DNA of 64,000 nt, taken from the NCBI RefSeq assembly GCF_004349145.1, contig NZ_SMFO01000001.1:1-64000 (forward strand), given 5' to 3'. The DNA is from Flavobacterium hiemivividum (GTDB lineage Bacteria > Bacteroidota > Bacteroidia > Flavobacteriales > Flavobacteriaceae). Within the stretch, counting starts at the first letter, position 1; every line of letters starts with the position of its first letter. The notes below the pieces were generated by a model, which was not told the origin of the DNA, ran no database searches, and worked only from the letters and a program-made list of their open reading frames with translations. The translations under genes and the position numbers were made by a program. Below are positions 35,596 to 45,500 of this stretch, one piece after another.

Positions 35596-37221
35596 TTACT
35601 TGACTTTTTCACCTTTCAAGTAGGTGTTCAAAGGCTTCATTTTCAATATTTCACTCTCTTGGATTTTCATAATATCTTTATCATATATTACGAAATCAGC
35701 CCATTTACCTACTTCTAGACTTCCTTTTTCTTTTTCTTCGAAATTAGAAAAAGCAGCCCAAATTGTCATCCCTTTTAAAGCTTCCTCTCTAGTCAATGCA
35801 TTTTCCATCTGGAATCCATCTCTAGGATATCCTTTAGCATCCTTTCTGGCAACTGCTGCGTGAAAAGTCAACATAGGATTAACCTCTTCAACGGGAAAGT
35901 CAGTACCTAAAGCGATAACGCCTGCTTTTTGTAATAACTTTTTATAGGCATAAGCATTCTTAATCCTATTCTTTCCTAATCTATCTTCCGCCCAATACAT
36001 ATCTGAAGTCGCGTGCGTAGGTTGAACCGAAGGAATAATACCTAATTTAAAATAATCAAAATCGGCCTCTTGTATTACTTGTGCATGCTCAATTTTCCAA
36101 CGTCTGTCCGTTTTCCCCTCTAAAGCTGCCTTGTAAACTTTTAATATCACTGTATTTGCAGAATCTCCTATTGCATGTGTATTCAATTGAAAAGAAGATG
36201 CAGCAAGTCTATCTGCAATCATTTTCATATCAGGAATAGGAGTTACTAAAGCACCAAGTTGTTTCGGACTGTCAGAATAAGGCTTGTGCAAACAAGCACC
36301 GCGAGATCCTAAAGCACCATCTCCATACATCTTAAAAGAACGAACATTCAGATTATCACTTTTATAAATACCCTTTTCTAAATACAGATCGATATTTTTT
36401 TGGCTGACAGAAACCATTGCGTAAACATTTAGCTTCATTGCCTTTGCCTTTTGTAAGCTATCAATTAAATCAATAACCTGAGGATCTAAACCCGCATCGT
36501 TAACTGTAGTTAAACCGTATTCGAACATTACTTTTTCAGCTTCTAAAAGCGCTGCTATTTGACTTTTCACCGTCGGTTTCGGAATTATATTAAATACTAA
36601 TTCCATCGGGTTATCAATTAAAACCCCTGTTAATTCTCCATTAACGATTTCTATTTGTCCGCCAGTTACTTTTGTATCCTTAGTAATATTTGCCATTGAC
36701 AATACTTTACTATTAACAACTAAGGCATGACCATCAATCCTTTCCAGTACCACAGGAGTATTAGGAAAATACTTATCTAAAATTGCTTTAGAAGGAAATT
36801 CTTTAACTGCCCAGTCATTTTGATCCCAACCTCTTCCAACAATAAACTTATGATTCTTCTCTTTCTGAAAAGCCTGAATACGACTTATCACTTCCTGCAT
36901 ACTTTTAGTACCTCTCAAATCTACTTGCTGTAAATTCATTCCGTATCCATAAAAATGGCAGTGAGCATCAATCAAACCAGGATAGATAAATTTCCCTTTC
37001 GCATTTACAATATTGCTAGATTTAAACTTTCTTGTAATCTCTTCGTCAGTACCTACTGCAACCACTTCCCCTTCACTTACTGCCATTGCAGTCGCGGTAT
37101 CAAAAGAATTATTTACTGTGTAAATTGTAGCCTCCGTTATTATTAGGTCTACAGTCGTTTTGTCCTTTTTTAAACAAGAAACTAGAGAAAAAAGAACTAA
37201 AATTAAAAGATAGGGTTTCAT
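35596..37221 (-). CDS. lipoprotein amidohydrolase (YtcJ-like, amidohydrolase family 3)
   Basis: A 541-residue metal-dependent hydrolase. The start at 37221 gives a lipoprotein signal MKPYLLILVLFSLVSC (Cys16), which supports it over the frame's earlier start. The barrel begins at about 70 with YPGLIDAHCHFYGYG (HxH metal pair). Further metal and active-site blocks are FIVGRGWDQNDW, NTHAIGDSANT, KIEHAQVIQEADF and ALGTDFPVEEVNPM with the catalytic aspartate. It should be anchored in the envelope. Substrate unknown; the YtcJ group acts on N-acyl amino acids or aromatic amides. It lies between two asnB genes, a position that suggests an amide-metabolism link but proves none. Confidence 0.87.
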   Translation of the reverse strand: MKPYLLILVLFSLVSCLKKDKTTVDLIITEATIYTVNNSFDTATAMAVSEGEVVAVGTDEEITRKFKSSNIVNAKGKFIYPGLIDAHCHFYGYGMNLQQVDLRGTKSMQEVISRIQAFQKEKNHKFIVGRGWDQNDWAVKEFPSKAILDKYFPNTPVVLERIDGHALVVNSKVLSMANITKDTKVTGGQIEIVNGELTGVLIDNPMELVFNIIPKPTVKSQIAALLEAEKVMFEYGLTTVNDAGLDPQVIDLIDSLQKAKAMKLNVYAMVSVSQKNIDLYLEKGIYKSDNLNVRSFKMYGDGALGSRGACLHKPYSDSPKQLGALVTPIPDMKMIADRLAASSFQLNTHAIGDSANTVILKVYKAALEGKTDRRWKIEHAQVIQEADFDYFKLGIIPSVQPTHATSDMYWAEDRLGKNRIKNAYAYKKLLQKAGVIALGTDFPVEEVNPMLTFHAAVARKDAKGYPRDGFQMENALTREEALKGMTIWAAFSNFEEKEKGSLEVGKWADFVIYDKDIMKIQESEILKMKPLNTYLKGEKVK

Positions 37222-37390
37222 ATAAAGAGGTTTAGTTTGGCTAATATAAAAAATGAAGAGCAAATAAAAAAAAACAACGCCCCATTATTTGCGGTCGCTT
37301 GAATAGTCAAGATTACATTTTTCGAATAAAACTAAACTATTTCATATCGTCCAACTAAGAAAAAAAGCAATTGAAAACATACATTAAACA

Positions 37391-37424
37391 AAAAAAACGC
37401 CCTCATAAATGAGAGCGTTTCTTA
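37391..37424 (-). terminator. terminator of asnB copy 2
   Basis: AAACGCCCTCA (37395-37405) and TGAGAGCGTTT (37410-37420) pair with one mismatch around TAAA. On the minus strand a run of T follows. It lies 40 bases after the asnB stop at 37460. Confidence 0.8.
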
Positions 37425-37459
37425 ACTAATTAAAAATAATATATAAAATAATCTTGAAT

Positions 37460-39136
37460 TTATGCTTTTGCATAAGCATCAGAATGAACATTTGCAACTG
37501 CTCTTCCAGATGGATCGTTCATGTTTTTGAAAGCTTCATCCCATTCTAAAGCAATTTTTGTACTACATGCTACACTTGCTTCCTGAGGCACACATAAAGC
37601 CGCCGCATCACTTGGAAAATGCTCATGAAAAATCGAACGGTAGTAATACTCTTCTTTAGATGTAGGTGTCTGTAATGGGAAACGGAATTTAGCATTTGCT
37701 AATTGATCGTCTGTCACCTCAACAGCGACAACTTCTTTCAATTTATCAATCCAACCGTATCCTACTCCATCACTAAATTGTTCTTTTTGTCTCCAAGCTA
37801 CACTTGCAGGCAACATATCTTCAAAAGCTTTACGCACAACCCATTTTTCCATTGGGTGTTCTTTGTTGATCATCTTGTCTTGCGGGTTGATGCGCATTGC
37901 CACATCCATAAATTCTTTATCTAGGAATGGCACACGTCCTTCAATTCCCCAAGCCGCTAAACTTTTGTTGGCTCTTAAACAGTCGTACATATGTAATTTT
38001 CCTAATTTTCGAACATTCTCTTCGTGAAATTCTCTAGCGTTCGGCGCTTTATGGAAGTATAAATACCCTCCAAAAAGTTCATCAGCACCTTCACCAGACA
38101 ATACCATTTTTATTCCCATAGATTTGATCACTCTCGCCATCAACCACATTGGAGTCGAAGCTCTAATCGTAGTTACATCATATGTCTCTAAGTTGTAGAT
38201 TACGTCTTTTACCGCATCTAAACCCTCTTGAATTGTAAACTTGATTTCGTGGTGAATAGTTCCAATATGATCTGCTACAATTTGAGCAGCAGCTAAATCT
38301 GGCGAACCTTCTAATCCTACTGAAAAAGAGTGTAATTGTGGGTACCAAGCATCTGCAACATCGCCAGACTCAATACGTTTTTGCGCATATTTTTTGGCTA
38401 TAGCCGAAGTAACCGAAGAATCTAATCCTCCTGAAAGCAATACTCCGTAAGGAACGTCACTCATCAATTGTCTATGAACAGCTGCTTCTAACGCTTCTTT
38501 AATAGCTGGAATACTTGTTTCATTGTCTTTTACAGCATCATAATCAGTCCATTCTCTTTTGTACCATTGTACAAACTCACCATCTTTACTCGTCATATAG
38601 TGTCCTGGAGGAAACAATTCGATTTTTGTGCAGTATCCTTCTAGCGCTTTTAATTCTGAAGCTACATAAAAGGTACCGTGTTGATCCCAACCTATATATA
38701 AAGGAATAATCCCCATATGGTCACGAGCTACAAAATACTCGTCCTTATCAACATCGTAGATCGCAAATCCGAAGATTCCGTTCATTTCATCAATAAAGTG
38801 GGGTCCTTTTTCTTTGTAAAGTGCAAGGATCACTTCGCAGTCACTTTCTGTTTTAAAGTTATATTTCCCTTCAAATTGTTTACGCAATTCTCTGTGGTTG
38901 TAAATCTCACCATTTGCAGCCAAAATCAATTTACCGTCTTCACTAAGTAAAGGTTGTTTACCTGAGGCTGGATCAACAATTGCTAAACGCTCATGAGACA
39001 TAATCGCTTTTTCATTGCTATAGATACCGCTCCAGTCTGGCCCACGGTGACGAATAATTTTAGACATTTCTAATACTTGCGGTCTTAAAACTTCTGCTTT
39101 CTGTTTTAGATCAAAGGCACATACGATTCCACACAT
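37460..39136 (-). CDS. asnB: asparagine synthetase B, copy 2
   Basis: A 558-residue glutamine-dependent asparagine synthetase starting MCGIVCAFDLKQKAEV with the Cys2 nucleophile. Glutaminase blocks: IRHRGPDWSGIYS, SHERLAIVDPASGKQPLL, NGEIYNHRELRKQFEGKYNF. Synthetase blocks: VLLSGGLDSSVTSAIAKKYA, SGEGADELFGGYLYFHKAPN, GRVPFLDKEFMDVAMR. It is about 20 residues longer than copy 1, with a longer insert after the PP-loop (AQKRIESGDVADAWYPQLHS) and a C-terminal stretch ending NVHSDAYAKA. Promoter regions of both copies are nearly identical. Confidence 0.93.
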   Translation of the reverse strand: MCGIVCAFDLKQKAEVLRPQVLEMSKIIRHRGPDWSGIYSNEKAIMSHERLAIVDPASGKQPLLSEDGKLILAANGEIYNHRELRKQFEGKYNFKTESDCEVILALYKEKGPHFIDEMNGIFGFAIYDVDKDEYFVARDHMGIIPLYIGWDQHGTFYVASELKALEGYCTKIELFPPGHYMTSKDGEFVQWYKREWTDYDAVKDNETSIPAIKEALEAAVHRQLMSDVPYGVLLSGGLDSSVTSAIAKKYAQKRIESGDVADAWYPQLHSFSVGLEGSPDLAAAQIVADHIGTIHHEIKFTIQEGLDAVKDVIYNLETYDVTTIRASTPMWLMARVIKSMGIKMVLSGEGADELFGGYLYFHKAPNAREFHEENVRKLGKLHMYDCLRANKSLAAWGIEGRVPFLDKEFMDVAMRINPQDKMINKEHPMEKWVVRKAFEDMLPASVAWRQKEQFSDGVGYGWIDKLKEVVAVEVTDDQLANAKFRFPLQTPTSKEEYYYRSIFHEHFPSDAAALCVPQEASVACSTKIALEWDEAFKNMNDPSGRAVANVHSDAYAKA

Positions 39137-39175
39137 AACTATATATTTTTAACTATTTTGTTTATTTTGATAAGG

Positions 39176-39213
39176 CAAAGATGCAATTACAGTTACAAAT
39201 ACAAAACACAAAT
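39176..39213 (-). promoter_or_regulatory. asnB copy 2 promoter with a 38-bp block shared with copy 1
   Basis: On the minus strand the block begins ATTTGTGTTTTG, contains TATTTGTAAC and ends in CATCTTTG; the -7 box lies 39 bases before the ATG at 39136. Match to 35439-35476 is 31 of 38 bases, including all of the first 12 and the last 8. Confidence 0.65.
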
Positions 39214-39375
39214 AACTAAATTAGTTATAAATAATAACCAAAAAATAAAATTCACTTAAAATATGTAACTAAAAAGTACTAGAAATAGTTTCGAAGTTGA
39301 AAACAGTAATTTATCGCCTCTTAAAACAACTATAAAGAGATCTTAAGCAACTAAACACAATTCAAAAACCATATT

Positions 39376-39825
39376 CTAAGCAATCTCTTCAATCAAATAT
39401 TTAGTTCCATTTATTTCAAATGTAAAGCCCACTGTATTTCCCATTAGTTTATTTCCCAATGGCGATTGTGGAGATAAGGCAATAACATTTACTCCTTCTA
39501 TATTAATTTTTGGCAATGCTAAACTGAGATATAAGTAGATTCCATTAGCCTTAACTAAACTACCTACTATTATAGTTGCGGCAACTTTTGAAGGATCAAT
39601 TTTATCCAAGACCGCTTTTTGTGTAACTACTTCACGTAGTTTATTATTCAGCTTTTCCTGTTCGATATGCATCATCGATAACGCTGTTTCGTGTTTATCA
39701 CCAGCGGAACCTTTGGCATCGTTCTTAGAATCTTCGGTAAGTGCCACAATCATATCTCTAAACACATCAATTCTATCTTGAACCAGTTGAACGTAATACT
39801 GGTATATCTTTTGTTTGAAAGTCAT
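39376..39825 (-). CDS. GreA/GreB-like RNA polymerase secondary-channel protein
   Basis: A 149-residue protein. The start at 39825 (MTFKQKIYQYYVQLVQDRID) is used; the frame runs 10 codons further. A probable N-terminal coiled coil (about 5-75) contains DSKNDAKGSAGDKHETALSM, resembling the Gre acidic tip region. The C-terminal part carries the Gre FKBP-like pattern, with VIALSPQSPLGNKLMGNTVG and a final FEINGTKYLIEEIA. Gre factors rescue backtracked polymerase. This one is somewhat shorter than GreA (about 158) and the acidic pair at the tip is not clearly present, so an Rnk/Gre-like modulator is as likely as a true cleavage factor. Flavobacterial homologues are often mislabelled as 3-oxoacyl-ACP synthases. 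Confidence 0.65.
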   Translation of the reverse strand: MTFKQKIYQYYVQLVQDRIDVFRDMIVALTEDSKNDAKGSAGDKHETALSMMHIEQEKLNNKLREVVTQKAVLDKIDPSKVAATIIVGSLVKANGIYLYLSLALPKINIEGVNVIALSPQSPLGNKLMGNTVGFTFEINGTKYLIEEIA

Positions 39826-40050
39826 AATTTTTATTTTAAAATAGGAAAAATCCAAATGATTTCGGCAGCTGTCAAGTGATGACCACTATTTCCATTTCGA
39901 TAATAGCTACCAAAGTTATGTTATTATTCTAGAGTCCAACAACTTTTTTCTGAATCCTTTTCCCGATTCGCATTGACTTTTAACAGGAATTTTTAACTTT
40001 ACAATTAAACAATAACTATTTTTAACAATTAAACCTTTATAACTCGAATT

Positions 40051-40596
40051 ATGAAAAAATCGACCTTGATTACTACTGTTACTTTTGCCTTTATGACGTT
40101 GCTATCAGCAAATGCGAATGCGCAAAAATTCCCTAACGTTGATAAAAGTCCAATGGATATGGCTTCCTATCCCACCGACTATAAAAATGCCAACAAACTT
40201 GTAAAAATAACTTACAGTAGACCTCAACTAAACGGACGTGCGTTAAGTGAATTAGCTCCTTCAGGAAAAGTTTGGAGAACCGGCGCTAACGAAGCACCTG
40301 AAATCACATTTTATACCGATATGAATTTAGGGAAAACTAAAATTAAAGCTGGGACCTATAGTTTAGTTACTATTCCAGGTGATAATGAATTAACGGTAAT
40401 CCTAAGCAAAGATCTAAACGTTTGGGGAGCTTATTTCTATAAAGTAGAAAATGATGTTGCAAGATTAACTGTTCCTCTAACAGAAGCTGACGAATCTCTT
40501 GAATCATTTTCTATGGTTTTTACCGAAACAGCTAATGGCGCTAACCTTAATATGGGATGGGACAAAATGAGAGCTGCAATACCTTTCACTAAATAA
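40051..40596 (+). CDS. DUF2911 secreted protein
   Basis: A 181-residue exported protein. Signal peptide MKKSTLITTVTFAFMTLLSA (cleavage near NANAQ). The DUF2911 domain shows VKITYSRPQLNGRALSELAP, GKVWRTGANEAPEITFYTDM, IKAGTYSLVTIPG, ELTVILSKDLNVWGAYFYK. The family is widespread in Bacteroidota and has no assigned function. Possible promoter ATTG-N18-TAACTTTA (39971-40000). A terminator follows at 40616. Confidence 0.87.
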   Translation: MKKSTLITTVTFAFMTLLSANANAQKFPNVDKSPMDMASYPTDYKNANKLVKITYSRPQLNGRALSELAPSGKVWRTGANEAPEITFYTDMNLGKTKIKAGTYSLVTIPGDNELTVILSKDLNVWGAYFYKVENDVARLTVPLTEADESLESFSMVFTETANGANLNMGWDKMRAAIPFTK

Positions 40597-40615
40597 TAAG
40601 TCGTTTAGTAATAAA

Positions 40616-40655
40616 AAAATGAGGCCATCTTTTACGGATAGCCTCATTTTTTTTT
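40616..40655. terminator. terminator between DUF2911 gene and the barrel gene
   Basis: AATGAGGC (40618-40625) pairs with GCCTCATT (40641-40648) with inner pairing, followed by a long T-run; an A-run on the other side makes it usable by the converging gene too. Confidence 0.83.
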
Positions 40656-40714
40656 GGTTTATTCTTTATAAGACAGATTCAATCTCAATATAATAATTCG
40701 CTCTCTAGCTACTC

Positions 40715-42469
40715 TTAAAAATCAAATTTATAGTTGGCTCCTACCACAATTTGAAAGCTCTGAACTGGGTAATTTAACCATTGTTGGTAGCCATTATTTG
40801 TTATATTGTTTGCTCTCACAAATCCTGTCAGTTGACTGTTGTATTTATAGCCTAGATGCGCATTTACATCAAAATAACTATCTAAAGTAATTGGATTTGA
40901 ACTTGCTGCAAAAGCAGTATTCATTTGCATATCTTTACGTTCTCCTACATAAAAAACAGCTGCTCCAGCAAACCATTTTGGAGTAATATTAAAATCAATA
41001 GTAGAATTTACTTTAACCGTTGGTAAATTCCAAGCTTCTCTTTCAAAATCATTAGAGAAACTACTAAAAGATCCACTGATTCCAAAAGTCACATCATCAG
41101 AAAAATTAGCTTTTAAATCTCCTGAGAAACTCAATGTTGTCATGTCATCATAAACGACTTGAAAGGAGTTCCCATATGCATAATCTTCGTTTGCAGTGCT
41201 TTCATTATAATCATTACTTCTAAACAAGGCTTTATTTCTTTCGTTTATATAAGAACCACGAATATTATAGCTCACATTGTTCACTATCTTTCCTTTTAAA
41301 CCCGCAAAAACATCATATTGCGTGTCTGAAGGTGTAATATTTAAGGTAGGTGATACATATAGATTTTCATTGGCAAAATCCATATAAGAGTTTTGCTCTA
41401 ATTTCCCTTCGGCACCAGCATAAAAAATCATTAAGTCTCCAACAACCTTATAAGAAGCATTAAACTGTGGATATAAATAAATTTGATTATTGCTGTTTTC
41501 ATTGTCTAAACTATAGAATATGGAAGCACCAATGTTTAAAGTCCAATCTTCCTTTTGCATTACAAAACTAGGCGATATTCCAAAGTTTGTATAGCCATAT
41601 TTTATAGGTTGTGCATTAGTTTTTAAATAATTATTTTCGAAACTTCCGCCTACATAATCAACCGTTATATCCGTTTTAATTGACTCGTCCATCACATCAA
41701 ATTTCAAAGAAGGCTTGATATAAAATCTATTTTCAGCAGAACCTAAAGCATCTGTAAAACGATTGAATTTCATAGTAGCTTCATTAAAGATACTTTCGTT
41801 AAAATCAATCTTTCCACCAAAGGAAAGGGTATTAAAAGTATGTTGAGGATTAATTCCAAATACCAAATTAGACCTGTCAGACGGAGTTAGCGTATTTCCA
41901 AAATTCATTGGTAATCCATACCAGTTATAGATTTGGTTTTTATAACCTAAGTCCACATTCCAGGACATGTCACCATAATTAGATCCATACGTCAAATCAA
42001 TTGACGAATCATAAAATCGATCGTCTAGCTCTACACTGCTTATTCCGCCTTGAGAGGAAAGGTGACGAAACATTCCACCTACGTAGTCATTATCATTTAG
42101 TTCTTGGTTGACAAACAATTCAGCATTTAAAGTTCTGTAATTCCCAAAACCAAGCGTAGCATAATTGTTATACAAATGTTCTTGTTTTGCCTTGTCCACA
42201 ACTTCTGCTTTCCCTTTGGAAGGTGCAAAAGTAGAAGCTACAGGAAAAGAAAAAATGGAATATTTAATTGTTTCTTTTTTAGCGTTTCCATCATCGTCAA
42301 GAACCGGACTTTCCTGAACCTTGAAAGCATCTGATATTGCCGCCGTATAAGGCTTCACCACATTTACTACCTCAGAACCTATATTTTCTTCTTTCTTTTG
42401 GGCAAACGAAACTTGAAACACCAGAAGTAAAAAAGCAATTATTATTTTATTTTGGAAATTGAATTTCAT
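40715..42469 (-). CDS. outer-membrane beta-barrel protein, TonB-receptor-like without plug
   Basis: A 584-residue protein. Signal peptide to about residue 23 (VFQVSFAQ). A short N-terminal region of about 90 residues (KKEENIGSEVVNVVKPYTAA) has no plug or CarboxypepD_reg. The rest reads as about 20 beta strands ending QIVVGANYKFDF, a typical C-terminal barrel signal. A late ITNNGYQQWLNYPVQ is typical of TonB-receptor barrels, and databases often call such proteins TonB-dependent receptors despite the absent plug. It lies 99 bases downstream of a large TPR protein on the same strand and is probably in its operon. Confidence 0.75.
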   Translation of the reverse strand: MKFNFQNKIIIAFLLLVFQVSFAQKKEENIGSEVVNVVKPYTAAISDAFKVQESPVLDDDGNAKKETIKYSIFSFPVASTFAPSKGKAEVVDKAKQEHLYNNYATLGFGNYRTLNAELFVNQELNDNDYVGGMFRHLSSQGGISSVELDDRFYDSSIDLTYGSNYGDMSWNVDLGYKNQIYNWYGLPMNFGNTLTPSDRSNLVFGINPQHTFNTLSFGGKIDFNESIFNEATMKFNRFTDALGSAENRFYIKPSLKFDVMDESIKTDITVDYVGGSFENNYLKTNAQPIKYGYTNFGISPSFVMQKEDWTLNIGASIFYSLDNENSNNQIYLYPQFNASYKVVGDLMIFYAGAEGKLEQNSYMDFANENLYVSPTLNITPSDTQYDVFAGLKGKIVNNVSYNIRGSYINERNKALFRSNDYNESTANEDYAYGNSFQVVYDDMTTLSFSGDLKANFSDDVTFGISGSFSSFSNDFEREAWNLPTVKVNSTIDFNITPKWFAGAAVFYVGERKDMQMNTAFAASSNPITLDSYFDVNAHLGYKYNSQLTGFVRANNITNNGYQQWLNYPVQSFQIVVGANYKFDF

Positions 42470-42568
42470 ATTTTTTTATTTTTTTAAAGGAAAATCAAGC
42501 GCTAAAAAACGAACACAGTTGTTAACTACAATCCTTGTTTGTACGTTGTCCTTACTCTACTTAGTTTA

Positions 42569-45500
42569 TTAATTGCTAATCGATGAATTTGTTTTAGACT
42601 CTTCTGTTTTGATGGCAGCTAATTCTTTTTTCGCTTCAGTTAGCACATCTGGATAATCAGTGAAGTTTTCAATTACATTGTCTAAAATATAAGTCGCTTG
42701 AAAACTATCTTTCAATCCGTAGAAATTCTTAGCCATTAAAACTAAACCTTTGGCACCAAAATACCTGTAACCTGAATAATCTTTTGCTAATTTTTGAACC
42801 GCTGTATTTGAAGCTTCAAACTTTCTGTCTTTATTTTTAAAATAAGCATCATAATACAAAGCTTCTGCCGCTAATTCTCCTTTTGCAATCGTAAGCAATT
42901 TAGCATATCCTGATCTCGCTTTCGATTCATCTCCGGTTTGCATAGCCGAACGAGCAATAATAATCTGCGCATCACTTTTTACATTATCATCTGTTTTTGC
43001 ATTACTCAAAACTTTATCAGCGTATATAACCGAGTTCGAGTAGTCTTTTTGATCATAATAACATTTCATCAAATTTGATTGTGCAAACACTTTATTTTGC
43101 GGAAATTCAGCTTCATTCTCTAATCGAAGTAACACTGGAATCGCTTTTCCATTGTCATTGTTTTTTAATAAAACTTGAGACAAACGCGCTAAGGATTGTT
43201 CCGTAAATTCACTTCGCGGCTGCGCTACTACGTACTCATAATTAGGAATTGATTTAGTTTGCAATCCTTCTGCGAAGTAGGCTTGAGCCAAATAAAAGTT
43301 AGCCTGTAAAGAGTGCATTCCCCTAGGAAAACTTTCAACGTAAGCCAGAAATCCAGATATAGCCTCTTTATTATTGTTTTGCTCAAATTGCTTGCGCGCT
43401 GATTCAAAAGTATCATTATCTAAATCGGCATCAGTAACCGTAACAAAATCTAAAGTTCGTACCCAAGTAGCATATTCATCCACTCGTCCACCATCTACAT
43501 AAATCAACCTTGCAGTTGAAACCGCCTCAAGCGCCTCTGGAGTTTTAGGGAAATCAGCCGCTACTTTTTTAAATTTCGTTAAAGCATCTGCATTTCGATC
43601 TGAATTGTAGTAAATTAAACCTTGACGCAAAATTGATTTCGCCGTGAAAGATCCATTTTTAAATTCAGTAATTAAACGATCAAATGTTTTCAACGCTAAA
43701 TCTTGTTTGCTACTAGCAACATAAGTATTTGCTAGTTCGTACAGGGCATCATCTCTGTAATTTGACTTTGGATACGTCTGTATAAAAGAATTTAACTCCT
43801 CGATTTTTCTGTCGTTTTTGGCAACAAAACCATAACAAATTGCTTTTTGAAAAAAGGCATAATCTGCATCAACACCTTTAAGCTCTATTACTTTATTGTA
43901 TGCCTCCATTGCAGGCCAATATTTTGAAGTTGCAAATTGACAATCTCCTAATCTCAAATAAGAATCAGTCAATCGCACTTTATCGCTTTTTGATGCTTCT
44001 ATATGGTTTTGAAAGTAAGTAGCCGCTTGATCGTATTCCTTCAGCTTAAAATGAGTGTAGGCAATGTTGTAATTAATATTTTTATATTCTGGTGTAGATG
44101 AAGCACGAGACGAACTTGCAAATTGTTTGAAACTCAATAGTGCATTTTTATAATCAGCCAAAACATATTCAGTTTCTGCTTTCCAGAAAGTAGTTCTTGC
44201 CGTGATATCAGCTTCTATTTGTCCGTCGAGCGATTTCTTAAACATTTTTAATGCTTCTTGATATTCTCTGTCAGCATATAATTCTAATCCTCTATAAAAA
44301 GTAACTTTTTGGTACGCTACTTTATTCTCAGGGCTTTTATTTTTTTCCAATAAAACCAATGCTTCCTTGTAATTTTTCGAAGAGATATAAGAGTCAATTA
44401 GCAATTTTTCTACTACAGAACGGTTGGCATTATTAGGATATTTTTTTATAAAACCAAGTAATACTGCAGGAACGCTTTGGTACGAATTCCCTATTTCATA
44501 ACTTAATTTGGCGTAATTTAAACTAGCATCTTCTTGAATCGAAGTGTCAAATGACATTTCGGAAGCGTTTTTAAAAGCATTCAAAGCTTCTTGCTTTTTG
44601 TCTAATTTCAAGTAACTCTCTCCTAAATGATAATAGGCATTTTGCGCTACAAAATCTTTTCCGTTTATGATTTTATTGAATTGCGAAATCGCATTTTCAA
44701 AATCATTTTGCTTGTAATGAGCATAACCCAACTGGTAAAAATCAGTATTATTCCATCGGCCTTTTTTTCCTTTGTAAGCTGATAAATAAGGAATTGCTTG
44801 ATCGTATTTTTTTAGATTAAAATAACTTTCCCCAATAATCTTATTAAGCTCTGATTTTTCAATCGCGGTCGATTTTGCCATGGCTTTTTCGCCTAAATCA
44901 ATTGCTTTTTGAAAATTACCCAGTTTAAAATTCATGTCGGATTGGTAATACGAAAGCTTTTCTTTGTATTTTTCTTCGCCAGAAACCGCATCAAAATATT
45001 TATTAGCTTCTTTATAATCATCCCCCTCATAAGCCATAAATCCTAAATAATATTTGGCTTGCGATCCATACTCTGGAGAATCCACTACTTTATTCAAATA
45101 TACGGTAGCCTCCTTTTTATTTTTGGCACTGAAAAAACTATATCCTTTTTGGAAATTAAACTTATCCCTATCGCTAGAGCTCAATTGGCTTTCATTTACC
45201 TTTTCAAACCATACTAATGCTTGAGAATAGTTTCCTTGACCAAAGTAATAATGAGCCACTTCTATAAATGCCTGATTGCTCTTAGCACTTGTTGGATAGT
45301 CTGAAACAAAACGCTCCATAAGCATATCAGCATTAGGCTGATCCATACGAATCGCGCAAGTTGCGTCATAATAAGAACAATCTGATTTTAGTTCCTCGTC
45401 ATTGGTATCCGCTTTTACTTTCTCAAAAATAATTTGAGCAGAGGCAAACTGACCGTCGTTAAACAACGAAAGTGCTCTATTAAAATCTTTTAAATCGTGG

